A stretch of 33,202 nt of DNA, taken from the NCBI GenBank assembly GCA_023228445.1, contig JALOBD010000004.1:1-33202 (forward strand), given 5' to 3'. Positions 15,995 through 23,937 of this stretch are shown one piece after another. Position numbers and translations under genes: made by a program. The notes beneath the pieces were generated by a model that was not told where the DNA came from, ran no database searches, and saw only the letters and a program-made list of their open reading frames with translations. The stretch's first letter is position 1. Each line of letters opens with the position of its first letter. Source of the DNA: Sphaerochaeta sp. (GTDB lineage: Bacteria > Spirochaetota > Spirochaetia > Sphaerochaetales > Sphaerochaetaceae).

Positions 15995-16023
15995 TTCATT
16001 TACTATTCATTTACATTTGATTG
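15995..16023 (+). promoter_or_regulatory. Candidate DeoR-type operator (direct repeats)
   Basis: TTCATTTAC occurs at 15995-16003 and again at 16006-16014, one helical turn (11 bp) apart, followed by TTTGATTG at 16016-16023. The repeats lie just upstream of the isomerase -35 box and 150 bp before the DeoR start. DeoR-family proteins commonly bind phased direct repeats. The last element also occurs in front of importer 1. Confidence 0.4.
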
Positions 16024-16171
16024 TTAATTATTCGGTATTACCAGGATTCATACGCCAAGTTTTCCTAGCTATTGGGTAAGTAATGCTGAAGTGCGCAGGG
16101 ATATTCTCAGTCTTTCCTTTACGATTGTTTTCGAGTATGATGGTTTGTATGGAATAGTTAGGGAGATAGCC

Positions 16172-16933
16172 ATGTTTCAAGACCAACGAAGAGAGAAAAT
16201 ACTGCAATTACTACAGGAGAATGGAAGCTGTCGGGTCCAAGAGCTCAAGGAGCTGTTCAAAGTATCAGAACCGACAATACGTAGCGATCTGGAGAGCCTG
16301 GAACGTACTGGCTTGATTACCCGCCAACATGGTGGAGCATACCTCAATACGCTCGCATCGACCTCGCTCTCCCTTGCGCTGCCCAGTAGAGGCAATGATG
16401 AAGAGAAGGCACGAATCGGGAAAAAGGCTGCAGAATTTGTCAACAATGGAGACAACATCATCCTTGATTCTGGGACGACCGTTACTGAAATGGTTATGCA
16501 TCTGAACACGCGCACTGGATTGAATATTGTCACCAATGCATTGAATATCGCGCTACACCTCGGTATGGAGCCTACGAACAACATCCTTGTCGTTGGCGGA
16601 GAGTTCAAACCACCTACGCTCTCACTTACGGGGGAGAAGGGGTTGGCGCTCTTTGAAAATCTGTATGTGGAGAAGTTGTTCCTTGCCACAGGAGGATTCA
16701 GCCTGGAGGCGGGATTGACCTATCCCTCGTTCAGTGATCTTGCCATCAAGCGTGCAATGATTGCCTCTGCAAAGACAATCTACCTGCTCGCTGACTCCAC
16801 TAAACTGGAAAAGGTGCTGTTTGCTTCTCTTGGGAGTGTGGACAAGGTGAAATACTTGATAACCGATAGCGGAATCAGCTCTGAATATGCCAAGCGACTG
16901 AAGGCCGCAGGAGTAACTGTCATCATCGCCTGA
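16172..16933 (+). CDS. DeoR-family transcriptional regulator
   Basis: This 253-residue protein has the DeoR N-terminal winged helix (RREKILQLLQENGS, then VQELKELFKVSEPTIRSDLESLERTGLITRQHGGAY, residues 5-57). A C-terminal DeoRC domain senses a phosphorylated sugar (DSGTTVTEM near 110, TNALNIA, and the final KYLITDSGI). The frame extends to a GTG at 16091, but the ATG at 16172 preceded by GGGAG gives the usual family N-terminus and length. It is divergent from the sugar-isomerase operon and upstream of importer 1, so it probably represses both, with a phosphorylated ketose from the pathway as inducer (inferred). Confidence 0.92.
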   Translation: MFQDQRREKILQLLQENGSCRVQELKELFKVSEPTIRSDLESLERTGLITRQHGGAYLNTLASTSLSLALPSRGNDEEKARIGKKAAEFVNNGDNIILDSGTTVTEMVMHLNTRTGLNIVTNALNIALHLGMEPTNNILVVGGEFKPPTLSLTGEKGLALFENLYVEKLFLATGGFSLEAGLTYPSFSDLAIKRAMIASAKTIYLLADSTKLEKVLFASLGSVDKVKYLITDSGISSEYAKRLKAAGVTVIIA

Positions 16934-16977
16934 TCTCTTCAGGCGCGTGAAACAGCAGAGACTGAACGAAAAGCAAT

Positions 16978-17001
16978 TTTTGATTGATTTTGATTTGATT
17001 C
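16978..17001 (+). promoter_or_regulatory. Candidate operator repeats before importer 1
   Basis: TTTTGATT is repeated at 16978-16985 and 16988-16995 (10-bp period), followed by a partial third copy ATTTGATT at 16993-17000. TTTGATTG (16979-16986) is identical to an element at 16016-16023 in the intergenic region before the DeoR gene. These are good candidates for DeoR binding, although the region is AT-rich. Confidence 0.4.
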
Positions 17002-17049
17002 CAATTAGTTTGGAATTTGTTGATATTTATATTGCATTATCTATTGTTT

Positions 17050-17058
17050 TGGTATAAT
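17050..17058 (+). promoter_or_regulatory. Promoter (extended -10) of importer 1
   Basis: TGGTATAAT combines a perfect TATAAT (17053-17058) with the extended -10 TG. The -35 region at normal spacing is weak (TATTGC). It lies 65 bases upstream of the binding-protein start. Confidence 0.6.
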
Positions 17059-17122
17059 CTGGGATTATGGTTAAAAACAATGAAATCGAAACCATAAGAA
17101 AATTTTAAAAAGAGGGTATGAA

Positions 17123-18391
17123 ATGAAAACAAAAAAATTGTTGATTACAACTCTTGTAGTCCTGATTGCCATGGGATCTATGTTCGCCGCCGGTGGCAAA
17201 GAGGGAGCATCTGTAAAAGGTGGAGTGACCACCATCAAATTCTATGGTGCGGATGCTGAGTACAACAAGAACATCATTGCTCAATTCGAAGCGGAGAACC
17301 CTGATGTCAAGGTACAGATTGTTCCCGTTGACTTTGACAACGCTGAGCAAATTATCAAGACCGGTATAGCCTCGGGCAATCCCGTCGATGTCTCCTTCTT
17401 CTGGGGAAGCCAGATCAGCGCATTTGTCAACAGCGACATGGCCCATGACCTGACCCCGTACCTTGAAGCAGACAATGGCAAGTGGCTTGATACATTTGTC
17501 CCGAAGTACATCGATGCAGGCAAGCTCAATGGCAAGTATTACGCGATAAGCTACCAGCCGGTCATTGAGACGATGTTTGTCAATGAGGATATCTTCAAAC
17601 AGTATGGCCTGAAGGTCCCCACAACGTGGAACGAGTTGTTGGTCGTTGGAGCTGAGCTGAAGAAGCATGGTGTCTATGCAATCGGTAACTGGGCAGGACA
17701 GAACCACCAACTCCTTGTCTTCGCCTACCAGGTTATGGCGAACAATGGGGTTCTTGAGCAGGCTGCATCAGGGAACCTCCCTTTTGCTGGTCCAAATGAG
17801 GCGCCAGGTCTGCGAACGGCCCTCGAGTTGCTCCGTGATGCGTACAACAAGGGGTATTGGTATCCAGGAGAAGGTGCGCTGACTGCAACCAAGGACCAAG
17901 TTCAAGCAGCCTTCTATCAGGGTAAGATTGCGATGCTCTTTGATGCAGGATCAAACGTCGGTCTGTATGAGAAGGATGCTCCCTTCCAAGTTGGTGTGGC
18001 GAAATTCCCATTGGTCAAAGCTGACGGCAAGTATGCGGTCAATGTGGTGACCAACGCGCTCTTTGTCCCGGTGAACGCCGCCCACAAGGAAGAGGCTGTA
18101 CGCTTCATCAAGTTCTACACCAGCGAAGCTGGGCAGAGCGAGACGATGGCCACCGGCAGGCTTCCTTCGATTAAAGCCAAGCAGGATAAAATTGATAACA
18201 CGTTGATGCAAGACCTGATGAATACGACCGACGGGAACAATGTGGTAAGCTATCGTCACATGCAGGACATCTCACCTGAAATCAATAGCTATCTGCAGAA
18301 CGATCTCGTTGGTGCCGTTTGTGCCGGTGAGTCCATTGATTCCGCCCTTGCCAAGCTTGAGGCACTTCGCGTCAAGGTCAAAGGCAAATGA
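17123..18391 (+). CDS. Sugar ABC transporter substrate-binding protein (importer 1)
   Basis: This 422-residue family 1 extracytoplasmic solute-binding protein (MalE/UgpB type) delivers a sugar or glycoside to the two permeases that follow. Residues 1-22 are a signal peptide (two-lysine start, LITTLVVLIAMGSMFA) with likely cleavage before AGGKEG. There is no lipobox cysteine, so it is probably a free periplasmic protein. The N-terminal TIKFYGADAEYNKNIIAQFEAENPDVKV and central GKIAMLFDAGSNVGLY segments are typical. AGAGGG lies six bases before the ATG. It is the first gene of an importer operon next to the DeoR regulator, so its ligand is probably the substrate of the isomerase operon. Confidence 0.94.
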   Translation: MKTKKLLITTLVVLIAMGSMFAAGGKEGASVKGGVTTIKFYGADAEYNKNIIAQFEAENPDVKVQIVPVDFDNAEQIIKTGIASGNPVDVSFFWGSQISAFVNSDMAHDLTPYLEADNGKWLDTFVPKYIDAGKLNGKYYAISYQPVIETMFVNEDIFKQYGLKVPTTWNELLVVGAELKKHGVYAIGNWAGQNHQLLVFAYQVMANNGVLEQAASGNLPFAGPNEAPGLRTALELLRDAYNKGYWYPGEGALTATKDQVQAAFYQGKIAMLFDAGSNVGLYEKDAPFQVGVAKFPLVKADGKYAVNVVTNALFVPVNAAHKEEAVRFIKFYTSEAGQSETMATGRLPSIKAKQDKIDNTLMQDLMNTTDGNNVVSYRHMQDISPEINSYLQNDLVGAVCAGESIDSALAKLEALRVKVKGK

Positions 18392-18412
18392 GGTAGCGAT
18401 TGATAATATGGT

Positions 18413-18438
18413 TACAGGTCCTCACGGTAGGACCTGTA
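18413..18438 (+). terminator. Intercistronic hairpin between binding protein 1 and permease
   Basis: TACAGGTCCT (18413-18422) and AGGACCTGTA (18429-18438) form a perfect 10-bp stem with a 6-base loop. It lies 21 bases after the binding-protein stop. Without a clear T-run it probably works as a partial terminator or as a 3' stabiliser that keeps binding-protein mRNA in excess over permease mRNA. Confidence 0.65.
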
Positions 18439-18463
18439 CACTATTGTTTCTGGGAGTATGGTC

Positions 18464-19366
18464 ATGGCATCACGCATGCAAAGCGCACTGAAGCGCAGGT
18501 ATATGGTCAAGGGGTTCGTGTTCTTGATGCCTGCAACATTCGTCTATCTTTTCTTTGCAGTAATCCCCTTTTTGGACAATATGATTCTCTCCTTTCAAAG
18601 CTGGAATGGGTTCAGTTCTCGGTTTTTTGTGGGTTTTGACAATTATATTGACTCGTTCAGGGATGCAAATTTCCTTCTGGCCATCAAGAATTCGGTGTAT
18701 CTTGGTGTTGTTTCCTCAATCGTCAGTGTGATGGTCGGTGTATTGTTTGCTTGGTTGTTACTCTATGTCGGTAGGCGTAGTGGTTCTCTTTTCAGAACTA
18801 TCCTCTTCTCACCGAGCATGATCCCCGCTGTCATCACCGCGCTGATCTTTTCCTTTGTATTTGAGCCAGAGATCGGGATTCTCAATCAATTGTTGCGCTT
18901 GATGAATCTTGGAGGGCTTCAGAAAGCATGGCTCACGAACCGTGCAACGGTCCTCAACAGCCTCTTATTTGTTTCCGCGTGGAAGCAAGTTGGTTTGACC
19001 ATGGTCCTTTGCTTTGCAGGTATGCAGGCGATTTCGACCTCGTTGCTTGAGTCTGCTCGAATTGAAGGGGCAGGGGATTGGGTAATATTGAGAAAAATCA
19101 TTCTCCCACTAATCATGGGCTTTGTGCAATTAAGTGCGATCTTCGCCCTCATGTCCGGACTGAAAATATATGACACGGTCCTTGCGTTGACAAACGGAGG
19201 ACCGGGGAAATTTTCCGTTGTCATGCCGATGTGGATCATGCAGAATGCATTCTCCTTCAACAGATATGGGTATGGGGCAGCAATGTCGGTGGTCTTTGTT
19301 GTCATTGTGTTGGTCGGAATGCTGCTGACCAGAGGCTTGATCAAGGGAGAGAGCTATGAACTCTAA
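18464..19366 (+). CDS. Sugar ABC transporter permease, MalF/UgpA type (importer 1)
   Basis: This roughly 300-residue inner-membrane permease of the binding-protein-dependent family has six expected TM segments. The first is in KGFVFLMPATFVYLFFAVIPF. The cytoplasmic EAA loop reads ESARIEGAGDWVILRKIILPLI. A first ATG at 18458 lies only one base after GGGAG. The ATG at 18464 is spaced seven bases from it and is preferred. The gene overlaps the next permease by 11 bases. No ATP-binding subunit is encoded nearby. Confidence 0.93.
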   Translation: MASRMQSALKRRYMVKGFVFLMPATFVYLFFAVIPFLDNMILSFQSWNGFSSRFFVGFDNYIDSFRDANFLLAIKNSVYLGVVSSIVSVMVGVLFAWLLLYVGRRSGSLFRTILFSPSMIPAVITALIFSFVFEPEIGILNQLLRLMNLGGLQKAWLTNRATVLNSLLFVSAWKQVGLTMVLCFAGMQAISTSLLESARIEGAGDWVILRKIILPLIMGFVQLSAIFALMSGLKIYDTVLALTNGGPGKFSVVMPMWIMQNAFSFNRYGYGAAMSVVFVVIVLVGMLLTRGLIKGESYEL

Positions 19367-20207
19367 GGACACCATACTACGGTCAAACCGAACACTAGTG
19401 GCAATCTCTTACGGTATATTGGTCATCGGCACCATCATTGTGGCATATCCTATCTTGTTCCTTCTCTTCACATCGCTGAAGTCAACCGCGGAGTTCTTTG
19501 TGAACCTCTTTGGATTTCCGAAGCAGCCGGTATGGAGTAACTACAAGGCGGCATGGTCGACGGGGCATCTGGGCGACTACTTCTTCAACTCCGTCTTTGT
19601 TACCGTTGGTTCGGTGTTGCTCGTCACCCTCCTATCAACTCTCGGAGGCTATGCGTTGGGGCGGATGCATGTACCCAAGAGTGAATTCATCATAATGGCA
19701 TTCATGACATTCAACTTCATCCCTGGGATAGCCATCTACATCTCGCTCTACAAGATGATGGCCACAATGAGGTTGCTCAGTAGCCATGCCGCGCTGATTT
19801 TGCCCTATACGGCATGGCAAATCCCCTTCAGCATGTATATCTTCAAGAAATACTTTGAAACCATTCCGATGGATATCATCGAGTCGGCACGGATTGATGG
19901 GTGCTCGGAGCTGACAACGTTCGTCAAAATTGTCTTGCCATTGATCACCCCTGCTATCGCAACAGTAGTTGTCTTTACGTTCATCGGCAATTGGGGGGAG
20001 CTCATGTGGGCACAAATCACCACGGCAAGCTCGATGACACTGAAGACGCTGCCCGTCGGTCTTTTGAATTTCAAGACGGAGATGGGGGTTGAGTGGGGCC
20101 AATATGCTGCTGGTTTAAGCCTAGTCACAATCCCGCTCGTTTTGGTTTTTGGATACTTTCAGAAATATTTTGTTGCTGGCCTCACCCAAGGTGCGGTCAA
20201 GGGTTGA
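19356..20207 (+). CDS. Sugar ABC transporter permease, MalG/UgpE type (importer 1)
   Basis: This 283-residue partner permease has about six TM segments and the EAA loop ESARIDGCSELTTFVKIVLPLITP. The family-typical tail reads VAGLTQGAVKG. The ATG at 19356 follows GGGAGAG and lies inside the end of the first permease gene, giving tight coupling. With the first permease it forms the membrane pore. The energising ATPase must come from elsewhere in the genome, as with MsiK/MsmX-type shared ATPases. Confidence 0.93.
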   Translation: MNSKDTILRSNRTLVAISYGILVIGTIIVAYPILFLLFTSLKSTAEFFVNLFGFPKQPVWSNYKAAWSTGHLGDYFFNSVFVTVGSVLLVTLLSTLGGYALGRMHVPKSEFIIMAFMTFNFIPGIAIYISLYKMMATMRLLSSHAALILPYTAWQIPFSMYIFKKYFETIPMDIIESARIDGCSELTTFVKIVLPLITPAIATVVVFTFIGNWGELMWAQITTASSMTLKTLPVGLLNFKTEMGVEWGQYAAGLSLVTIPLVLVFGYFQKYFVAGLTQGAVKG

Positions 20208-20222
20208 TCCAGGAGGGATGGG

Positions 20223-21149
20223 GTGCGATATACGTCATATGCTTTTCAGGTTCCATCAGAGAAGGTGGTACGCGTCATTACGAACACTGATGCAAAGAAT
20301 GAGGCTGATGATCAGTTTGCTGTTGTACAAGCTTTGCTGAGTCCAAAGTTCGACAATGTTGGAATGATTGCAGCGCACTACGGAATCGGTCGTGATGTTG
20401 ACAGTATGCAGAAGAGCTTTGTGGAACTCGAGACGATCTTTTCCAAGATGGGATTCTCCACTGCAGGGATGCTCTATCATGGGGCAGAGCGGCCAATGAA
20501 GGCGAAAACCGAAATTCTCAATAGCGAAGGATCCGATTTAATCATCGAAGAGGCGATGAAGGACGATAGTCGCCCCTTGTTCGTCCTCTTCCTTGGTCCG
20601 TTGACCGACCTGGCTGCGGCCTATCTTGCTGAGCCTCGCATAGCCGGCCGTCTTACGGCGATATGGATTGGTGGGGGAACTTATCCCAACGGAGGGATTG
20701 AATTCAACCTGGGCAATGACATCAATGCGGCCAACGTGGTGTTCAGCTCCCCCATTGAAGTGTGGCAAGTTCCCAAGAACGTGTATGAGATGATTCCAGC
20801 CTCATTGGCAGAGCTTGAAGTACGGGTGAGACCGTGTGGCGAAATCGGAAAATATCTCTTTGATCAACTTAATGAGCATGCCCAGGAAGAAATCCCACGC
20901 AAGAGTGCGTTCAGAACCGGGGAGAGCTGGGTATTGGGAGATAATCCGGCCGTTGGTCTAATCCTCTACGAACATCGATTTGAGTTTGATTGGATCAGTG
21001 CCCCCCAGATTGGGACGGACATGCAGTATATCCATACCGGACAAAATCGCCCGATCCGAGTATACCGCAGAATAGACCCCCGCCTTATCTTGGAGGATCT
21101 CTACGCAAAGCTCGCGCTATTCAGTGCTCGCTTCCAAGAGGGATTGTGA
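20223..21149 (+). CDS. Nucleoside hydrolase-superfamily protein, divergent
   Basis: This 308-residue protein resembles inosine-uridine nucleoside hydrolases, which use a bound Ca2+ held by an N-terminal Asp cluster to cleave ribofuranosyl bonds. Here the cluster reads NTDAKNEADDQFA (residues 21-33). Asp23, Asp29 and Asp30 remain, but the usual first Asp is Asn21 and there are two extra residues. LFLGPLTDLAAAYL and FNLGNDINAANVVF (the later Asn-Asp site) are also family-like. It starts with GTG at 20223, six bases after AGGAGG, and lies 15 bases after the importer-1 permease, so it is cotranscribed. No purine or pyrimidine genes are near. A role on a furanoside sugar rather than a nucleoside is an open possibility. 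Confidence 0.82.
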   Translation: MRYTSYAFQVPSEKVVRVITNTDAKNEADDQFAVVQALLSPKFDNVGMIAAHYGIGRDVDSMQKSFVELETIFSKMGFSTAGMLYHGAERPMKAKTEILNSEGSDLIIEEAMKDDSRPLFVLFLGPLTDLAAAYLAEPRIAGRLTAIWIGGGTYPNGGIEFNLGNDINAANVVFSSPIEVWQVPKNVYEMIPASLAELEVRVRPCGEIGKYLFDQLNEHAQEEIPRKSAFRTGESWVLGDNPAVGLILYEHRFEFDWISAPQIGTDMQYIHTGQNRPIRVYRRIDPRLILEDLYAKLALFSARFQEGL

Positions 21150-21389
21150 AGGAACAAAGCGCTGCGTTTGGATGGGTGTATACCGGAAATGCTGACATCA
21201 AGAATCTTGATTGAAAAGAGCTACAGACAGATAAGTGGCTACGGCACACCCTCCTCCATAGGGATTCGGGTGTTCATTCAATACGAAGGAGGGTATTCGA
21301 GTACTATTCGAAGATTTTTACCACAGGAGAATCTGGGTAGTTTGGACTCCGTATTGACTGCTGTATTTCACTGTTCGGGTCAAAACCAT
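21150..21389. other. Gene-free stretch after the hydrolase: hairpins and direct repeats
   Basis: No convincing gene is seen. A 6-bp hairpin (ATCAAG 21197-21202 / CTTGAT 21206-21211) lies about 50 bases after the stop. ACCCTCCT (21248-21255) can pair with AGGAGGGT (21287-21294), or the overlapping ACACCC (21246-21251) can pair with GGGTGT (21268-21273), giving two mutually exclusive hairpins. TATTCGA is repeated at 21294-21300 and 21305-21311 (11-bp phase) and is followed by ATTTTT (21314-21319). This may be the end of the importer-1 operon and an operator for importer 2. Confidence 0.4.
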
Positions 21390-21398
21390 GCTATACTA
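21390..21398 (+). promoter_or_regulatory. Promoter (extended -10) for importer 2
   Basis: TGCTATACT is an extended -10 element (TATACT, 21393-21398). A weak -35 (TTCACT, 21368-21373) is 19 bases away. The transcript would start near 21405, implying a leader of about 275 bases before the binding-protein ATG. Confidence 0.45.
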
Positions 21399-21679
21399 AT
21401 GGCTGAAATTAATATCATCAGAGATGATTGTCGAGAGAGTGAACTGCCGTTGGCAATCTGTATCTGATGGAGATACTAGGTTGGGAGCTTGAAGCGGTTG
21501 TTCCAAGCACCCTGAAGGTTCATTGGGGACGTGAGAAAGACCTGATGAAACGGTTGACTCCCACACTGAAGACATAAATACGAGACATCTCAAACGGCAG
21601 TTTCAATTCAGGCTTCACTATGGGAGTATCGCTTGAAGTGCAAGAAAATTGCACATGTGCCTACAAAAAGGAGAAAAGT
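21399..21679 (+). other. Long putative 5' leader of importer 2
   Basis: No gene is convincing here. A stem-loop is visible where GGG-A-GCTTG (21483-21491) pairs with CAAGC-A-CCC (21504-21512). Just before the ribosome-binding site, GTGCAA (21638-21643) pairs with TTGCAC (21649-21654) around GAAAA, overlapping a perfect 10-bp palindrome GCACATGTGC (21651-21660). These elements could tune translation of the binding protein. No known riboswitch class is recognised. Confidence 0.35.
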
Positions 21680-22975
21680 ATGGCAAAGAAAGTGTTGGTT
21701 CTGTTGGTAATAGTATTATTACCATTGGCGATTTTTGCTGCAGGTCAAGCCGAAGTCAAGAAGGCTGGTCCTATTACACTGACATATTTAGTGGCAAGTG
21801 GATCCGACCAGATTCAAGCAAGGGCGGCTGCAGATGGGTTTATGGCAAGAAACCCTGACATTAGGATTGAATTGGAACTCCGTCCGGGTGGTGGAGACGG
21901 CGATAACATCGTAAAGACCCGACTTGCCACCAAAGAAATGACAGATTTCTTCTACTACAATGCTGGGTCACTCTTGCAAGCACTCAATCCCAATGAAACC
22001 TTGGTTGACCTTGCGAATGAACCGTTTATGGATGTGATTGATGATGCGTTCAAAACGACGGTAGCACAAGGTAACAGCGTCTTTGGAACGCCCAACCAGA
22101 CTGCCATGGGAGGGGGAATCCTGTACAACAAGAGGGTGTACGAGAGACTTGGCTTGTCAATACCAAAGACTTGGGCAGAGTTTGCTGCAAACAACGAGAA
22201 GATTAAAAGAGCGGGAATCACTCCTGTCATTGCAACTTATGGCGATACGTGGACAAGCCAGCTCTTTGTGCTCGCAGATTACTACAATGTGCAAGCACAG
22301 ATTCCCGATTTTGCAGATCGCTACACCGCGAACCAGATCAAGTATGCCAGCACCCCTGCCGCTCTCAAAGGGTTTGAATACCTGAAGGAAGGCTACGATA
22401 AGGGCTGGTATCAGAGCGGGTTTGCAACAGCGAAGTATGATCAGGGTCTTGAGATGCTTGCCAAGGGTGAGGGCGCACACTACCCGATGCTCTCCATGGC
22501 TCTTGCCAACATCGATGCCAACTGGCCGGAGACCGTTGAAGACATCGGATTCTTCGCCCAGCCTGGTGAAGATGCAAGCAAGAATGGAGCAACTATCTGG
22601 ATGTTGTCTGCAAACTATATCCCCAAGACCACTACCGGGGAAAAACTGGAAGCAGTGAAACGGTTCCTTGCCTATACGGTGTCGCCGGAAGGCATCTCCG
22701 ACATGAACAAGGCAGTGCCCCCCGCAGGTCCGTATTTGATCAAGGGAGCCAAACTTCCTGATGATGTGCTTCCTGCTGTACAGGATATTGCGCGATACAT
22801 CGATGCAGGCAACTCTGCCCCGGCACTGGAGTTCGTCTCGCCAGTTAAGGGACCGAGGCTCGAGCAGTTCTGCGTTGCCGTGGGTACAGGTCAGATGAGT
22901 CCGCTGGAAGCAGCCGCTAATTATGACAGGGATGTTACCAACCAATCCAAGCAGTTGGGGCTTCCTGGGTGGTGA
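21680..22975 (+). CDS. Sugar ABC transporter substrate-binding protein (importer 2)
   Basis: This 431-residue family 1 solute-binding protein has a signal peptide MAKKVLVLLVIVLLPLAIFA and probable cleavage before AGQAEVKK, with no lipobox cysteine. The core begins ITLTYLVASGSDQIQARAAADGFMARNPDIRIE, typical of the family. An in-frame ATG at 21620 would add a non-signal extension. The ATG at 21680, six bases after AAGGAG, restores a normal signal peptide and is chosen. It leads an operon with two permeases and a GH78 rhamnosidase, so the expected ligand is a rhamnose-capped oligosaccharide or glycoside (inferred). Confidence 0.94.
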   Translation: MAKKVLVLLVIVLLPLAIFAAGQAEVKKAGPITLTYLVASGSDQIQARAAADGFMARNPDIRIELELRPGGGDGDNIVKTRLATKEMTDFFYYNAGSLLQALNPNETLVDLANEPFMDVIDDAFKTTVAQGNSVFGTPNQTAMGGGILYNKRVYERLGLSIPKTWAEFAANNEKIKRAGITPVIATYGDTWTSQLFVLADYYNVQAQIPDFADRYTANQIKYASTPAALKGFEYLKEGYDKGWYQSGFATAKYDQGLEMLAKGEGAHYPMLSMALANIDANWPETVEDIGFFAQPGEDASKNGATIWMLSANYIPKTTTGEKLEAVKRFLAYTVSPEGISDMNKAVPPAGPYLIKGAKLPDDVLPAVQDIARYIDAGNSAPALEFVSPVKGPRLEQFCVAVGTGQMSPLEAAANYDRDVTNQSKQLGLPGW

Positions 22976-22996
22976 TGATACTTTGATTCCAACGCA

Positions 22997-23033
22997 ACCA
23001 TCCTTTTGAGGGCTCTGCCCTCAATGGGATGGT
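22997..23033 (+). terminator. Intercistronic hairpin between binding protein 2 and permease
   Basis: ACCATCC (22997-23003) pairs with GGATGGT (23027-23033), and GAGGGC (23008-23013) pairs with GCCCTC (23017-23022) around a 3-base loop, with one G-T wobble and one T-T mismatch between. The result is a nearly continuous stem of about 16 bp. It begins 22 bases after the binding-protein stop and would sequester the possible ATG at 23029. It probably sets the ratio of binding protein to permease. Confidence 0.65.
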
Positions 23034-23055
23034 CGCTTCTCAAGGTAAAGATTGT

Positions 23056-23937
23056 ATGGGAAAGAAATCCATTCACAGATCGTTGCAAGCTGCCTATCCG
23101 AACTGGTTTTATCTTCCAGGAGTCCTTACGTTCGTCGTGTTTTTTATTATTCCCACCGTTTCGGCATTCTACTTCAGTCTCACTCGGTGGACGCTCTTTG
23201 AAGCCACGTTCATTGGTTTCGAGAACTACGTTGCATTTCTCTCAGACCCCATGCTCTCTATTGGACTGAAGAACTCGCTCATCTATGCCTTTCTGACCAG
23301 TGCCACAAAGACTATTCTTGCCCTCCCCCTGGCAGTCCTGCTCACCTCGGAGATCCTCCGTTTCAAGGGCTTCTATCGCAGTGTTGTGTTTTTCCCTGTG
23401 CTGGTGAGCACGATTGCTGTAGGCATCACGTTTTCGATTCTCATGCAACCGAACAAGGGTGTGATCAACGTTGCCCTTCGTGCTCTTCATCTTCCTCATT
23501 TTGATTGGCTAGGGGACCCCCGTCTTGCTCTCTACTCAGTAATTTTTGTCGATGTATGGAAGGGAATCGGAATAGCCACGGTGATCTATATGGCGGGAAT
23601 CCTTGCCATACCCCAGGATTACTTTGATGCAACGAAGCTCGACGGTGGGTTTTGGATTCGATTCAGGCATGTCATCATCCCGTTGGTGAGAAATTCCACC
23701 TTTACCATCATCCTTCTCTCATTCATGGGAGGATTACGTACGTTTGATATCGTATGGGCCATGACAGGAGGAGGCCCTGGGTTTGCCAGCGATATTCTCA
23801 CCTCGGTCATCTACAAGCAGTACCAAGCAGGCTTTTACGGCTTGTCAACTGCCGGAAATGTAATCCTCTTCGTGTTGGTTACCGTTCTGGTCTTACCACT
23901 GAGAACATTCTTCAGTAGCAGGGAGATTGAATTATGA
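23056..23937 (+). CDS. Sugar ABC transporter permease, MalF type (importer 2)
   Basis: This roughly 293-residue inner-membrane permease has its first TM in NWFYLPGVLTFVVFFIIPTV and about six in total. The EAA-type loop is represented by DATKLDGGFWIRFRHVIIPLV, in which the first acidic residue is Asp. The upstream ATG at 23029 lies inside a strong hairpin and has no ribosome-binding site. The ATG at 23056, ten bases after AAGG, is preferred with modest certainty. The stop overlaps the next permease by four bases. Confidence 0.92.
   Translation: MGKKSIHRSLQAAYPNWFYLPGVLTFVVFFIIPTVSAFYFSLTRWTLFEATFIGFENYVAFLSDPMLSIGLKNSLIYAFLTSATKTILALPLAVLLTSEILRFKGFYRSVVFFPVLVSTIAVGITFSILMQPNKGVINVALRALHLPHFDWLGDPRLALYSVIFVDVWKGIGIATVIYMAGILAIPQDYFDATKLDGGFWIRFRHVIIPLVRNSTFTIILLSFMGGLRTFDIVWAMTGGGPGFASDILTSVIYKQYQAGFYGLSTAGNVILFVLVTVLVLPLRTFFSSREIEL

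Noticed and set aside
21466..21576. Small open frame of 36 codons in the importer-2 leader
   Set aside because: It has an ATG but no convincing ribosome-binding site, no recognisable motif and no coding bias. It could be a leader peptide or gene remnant but is not supportable.
21540..21600. CTGATGA followed later by GAA, resembling a hammerhead ribozyme core
   Set aside because: The sequence after CTGATGA does not form stem II with a following GAAA, and no matching stem I or III is visible.
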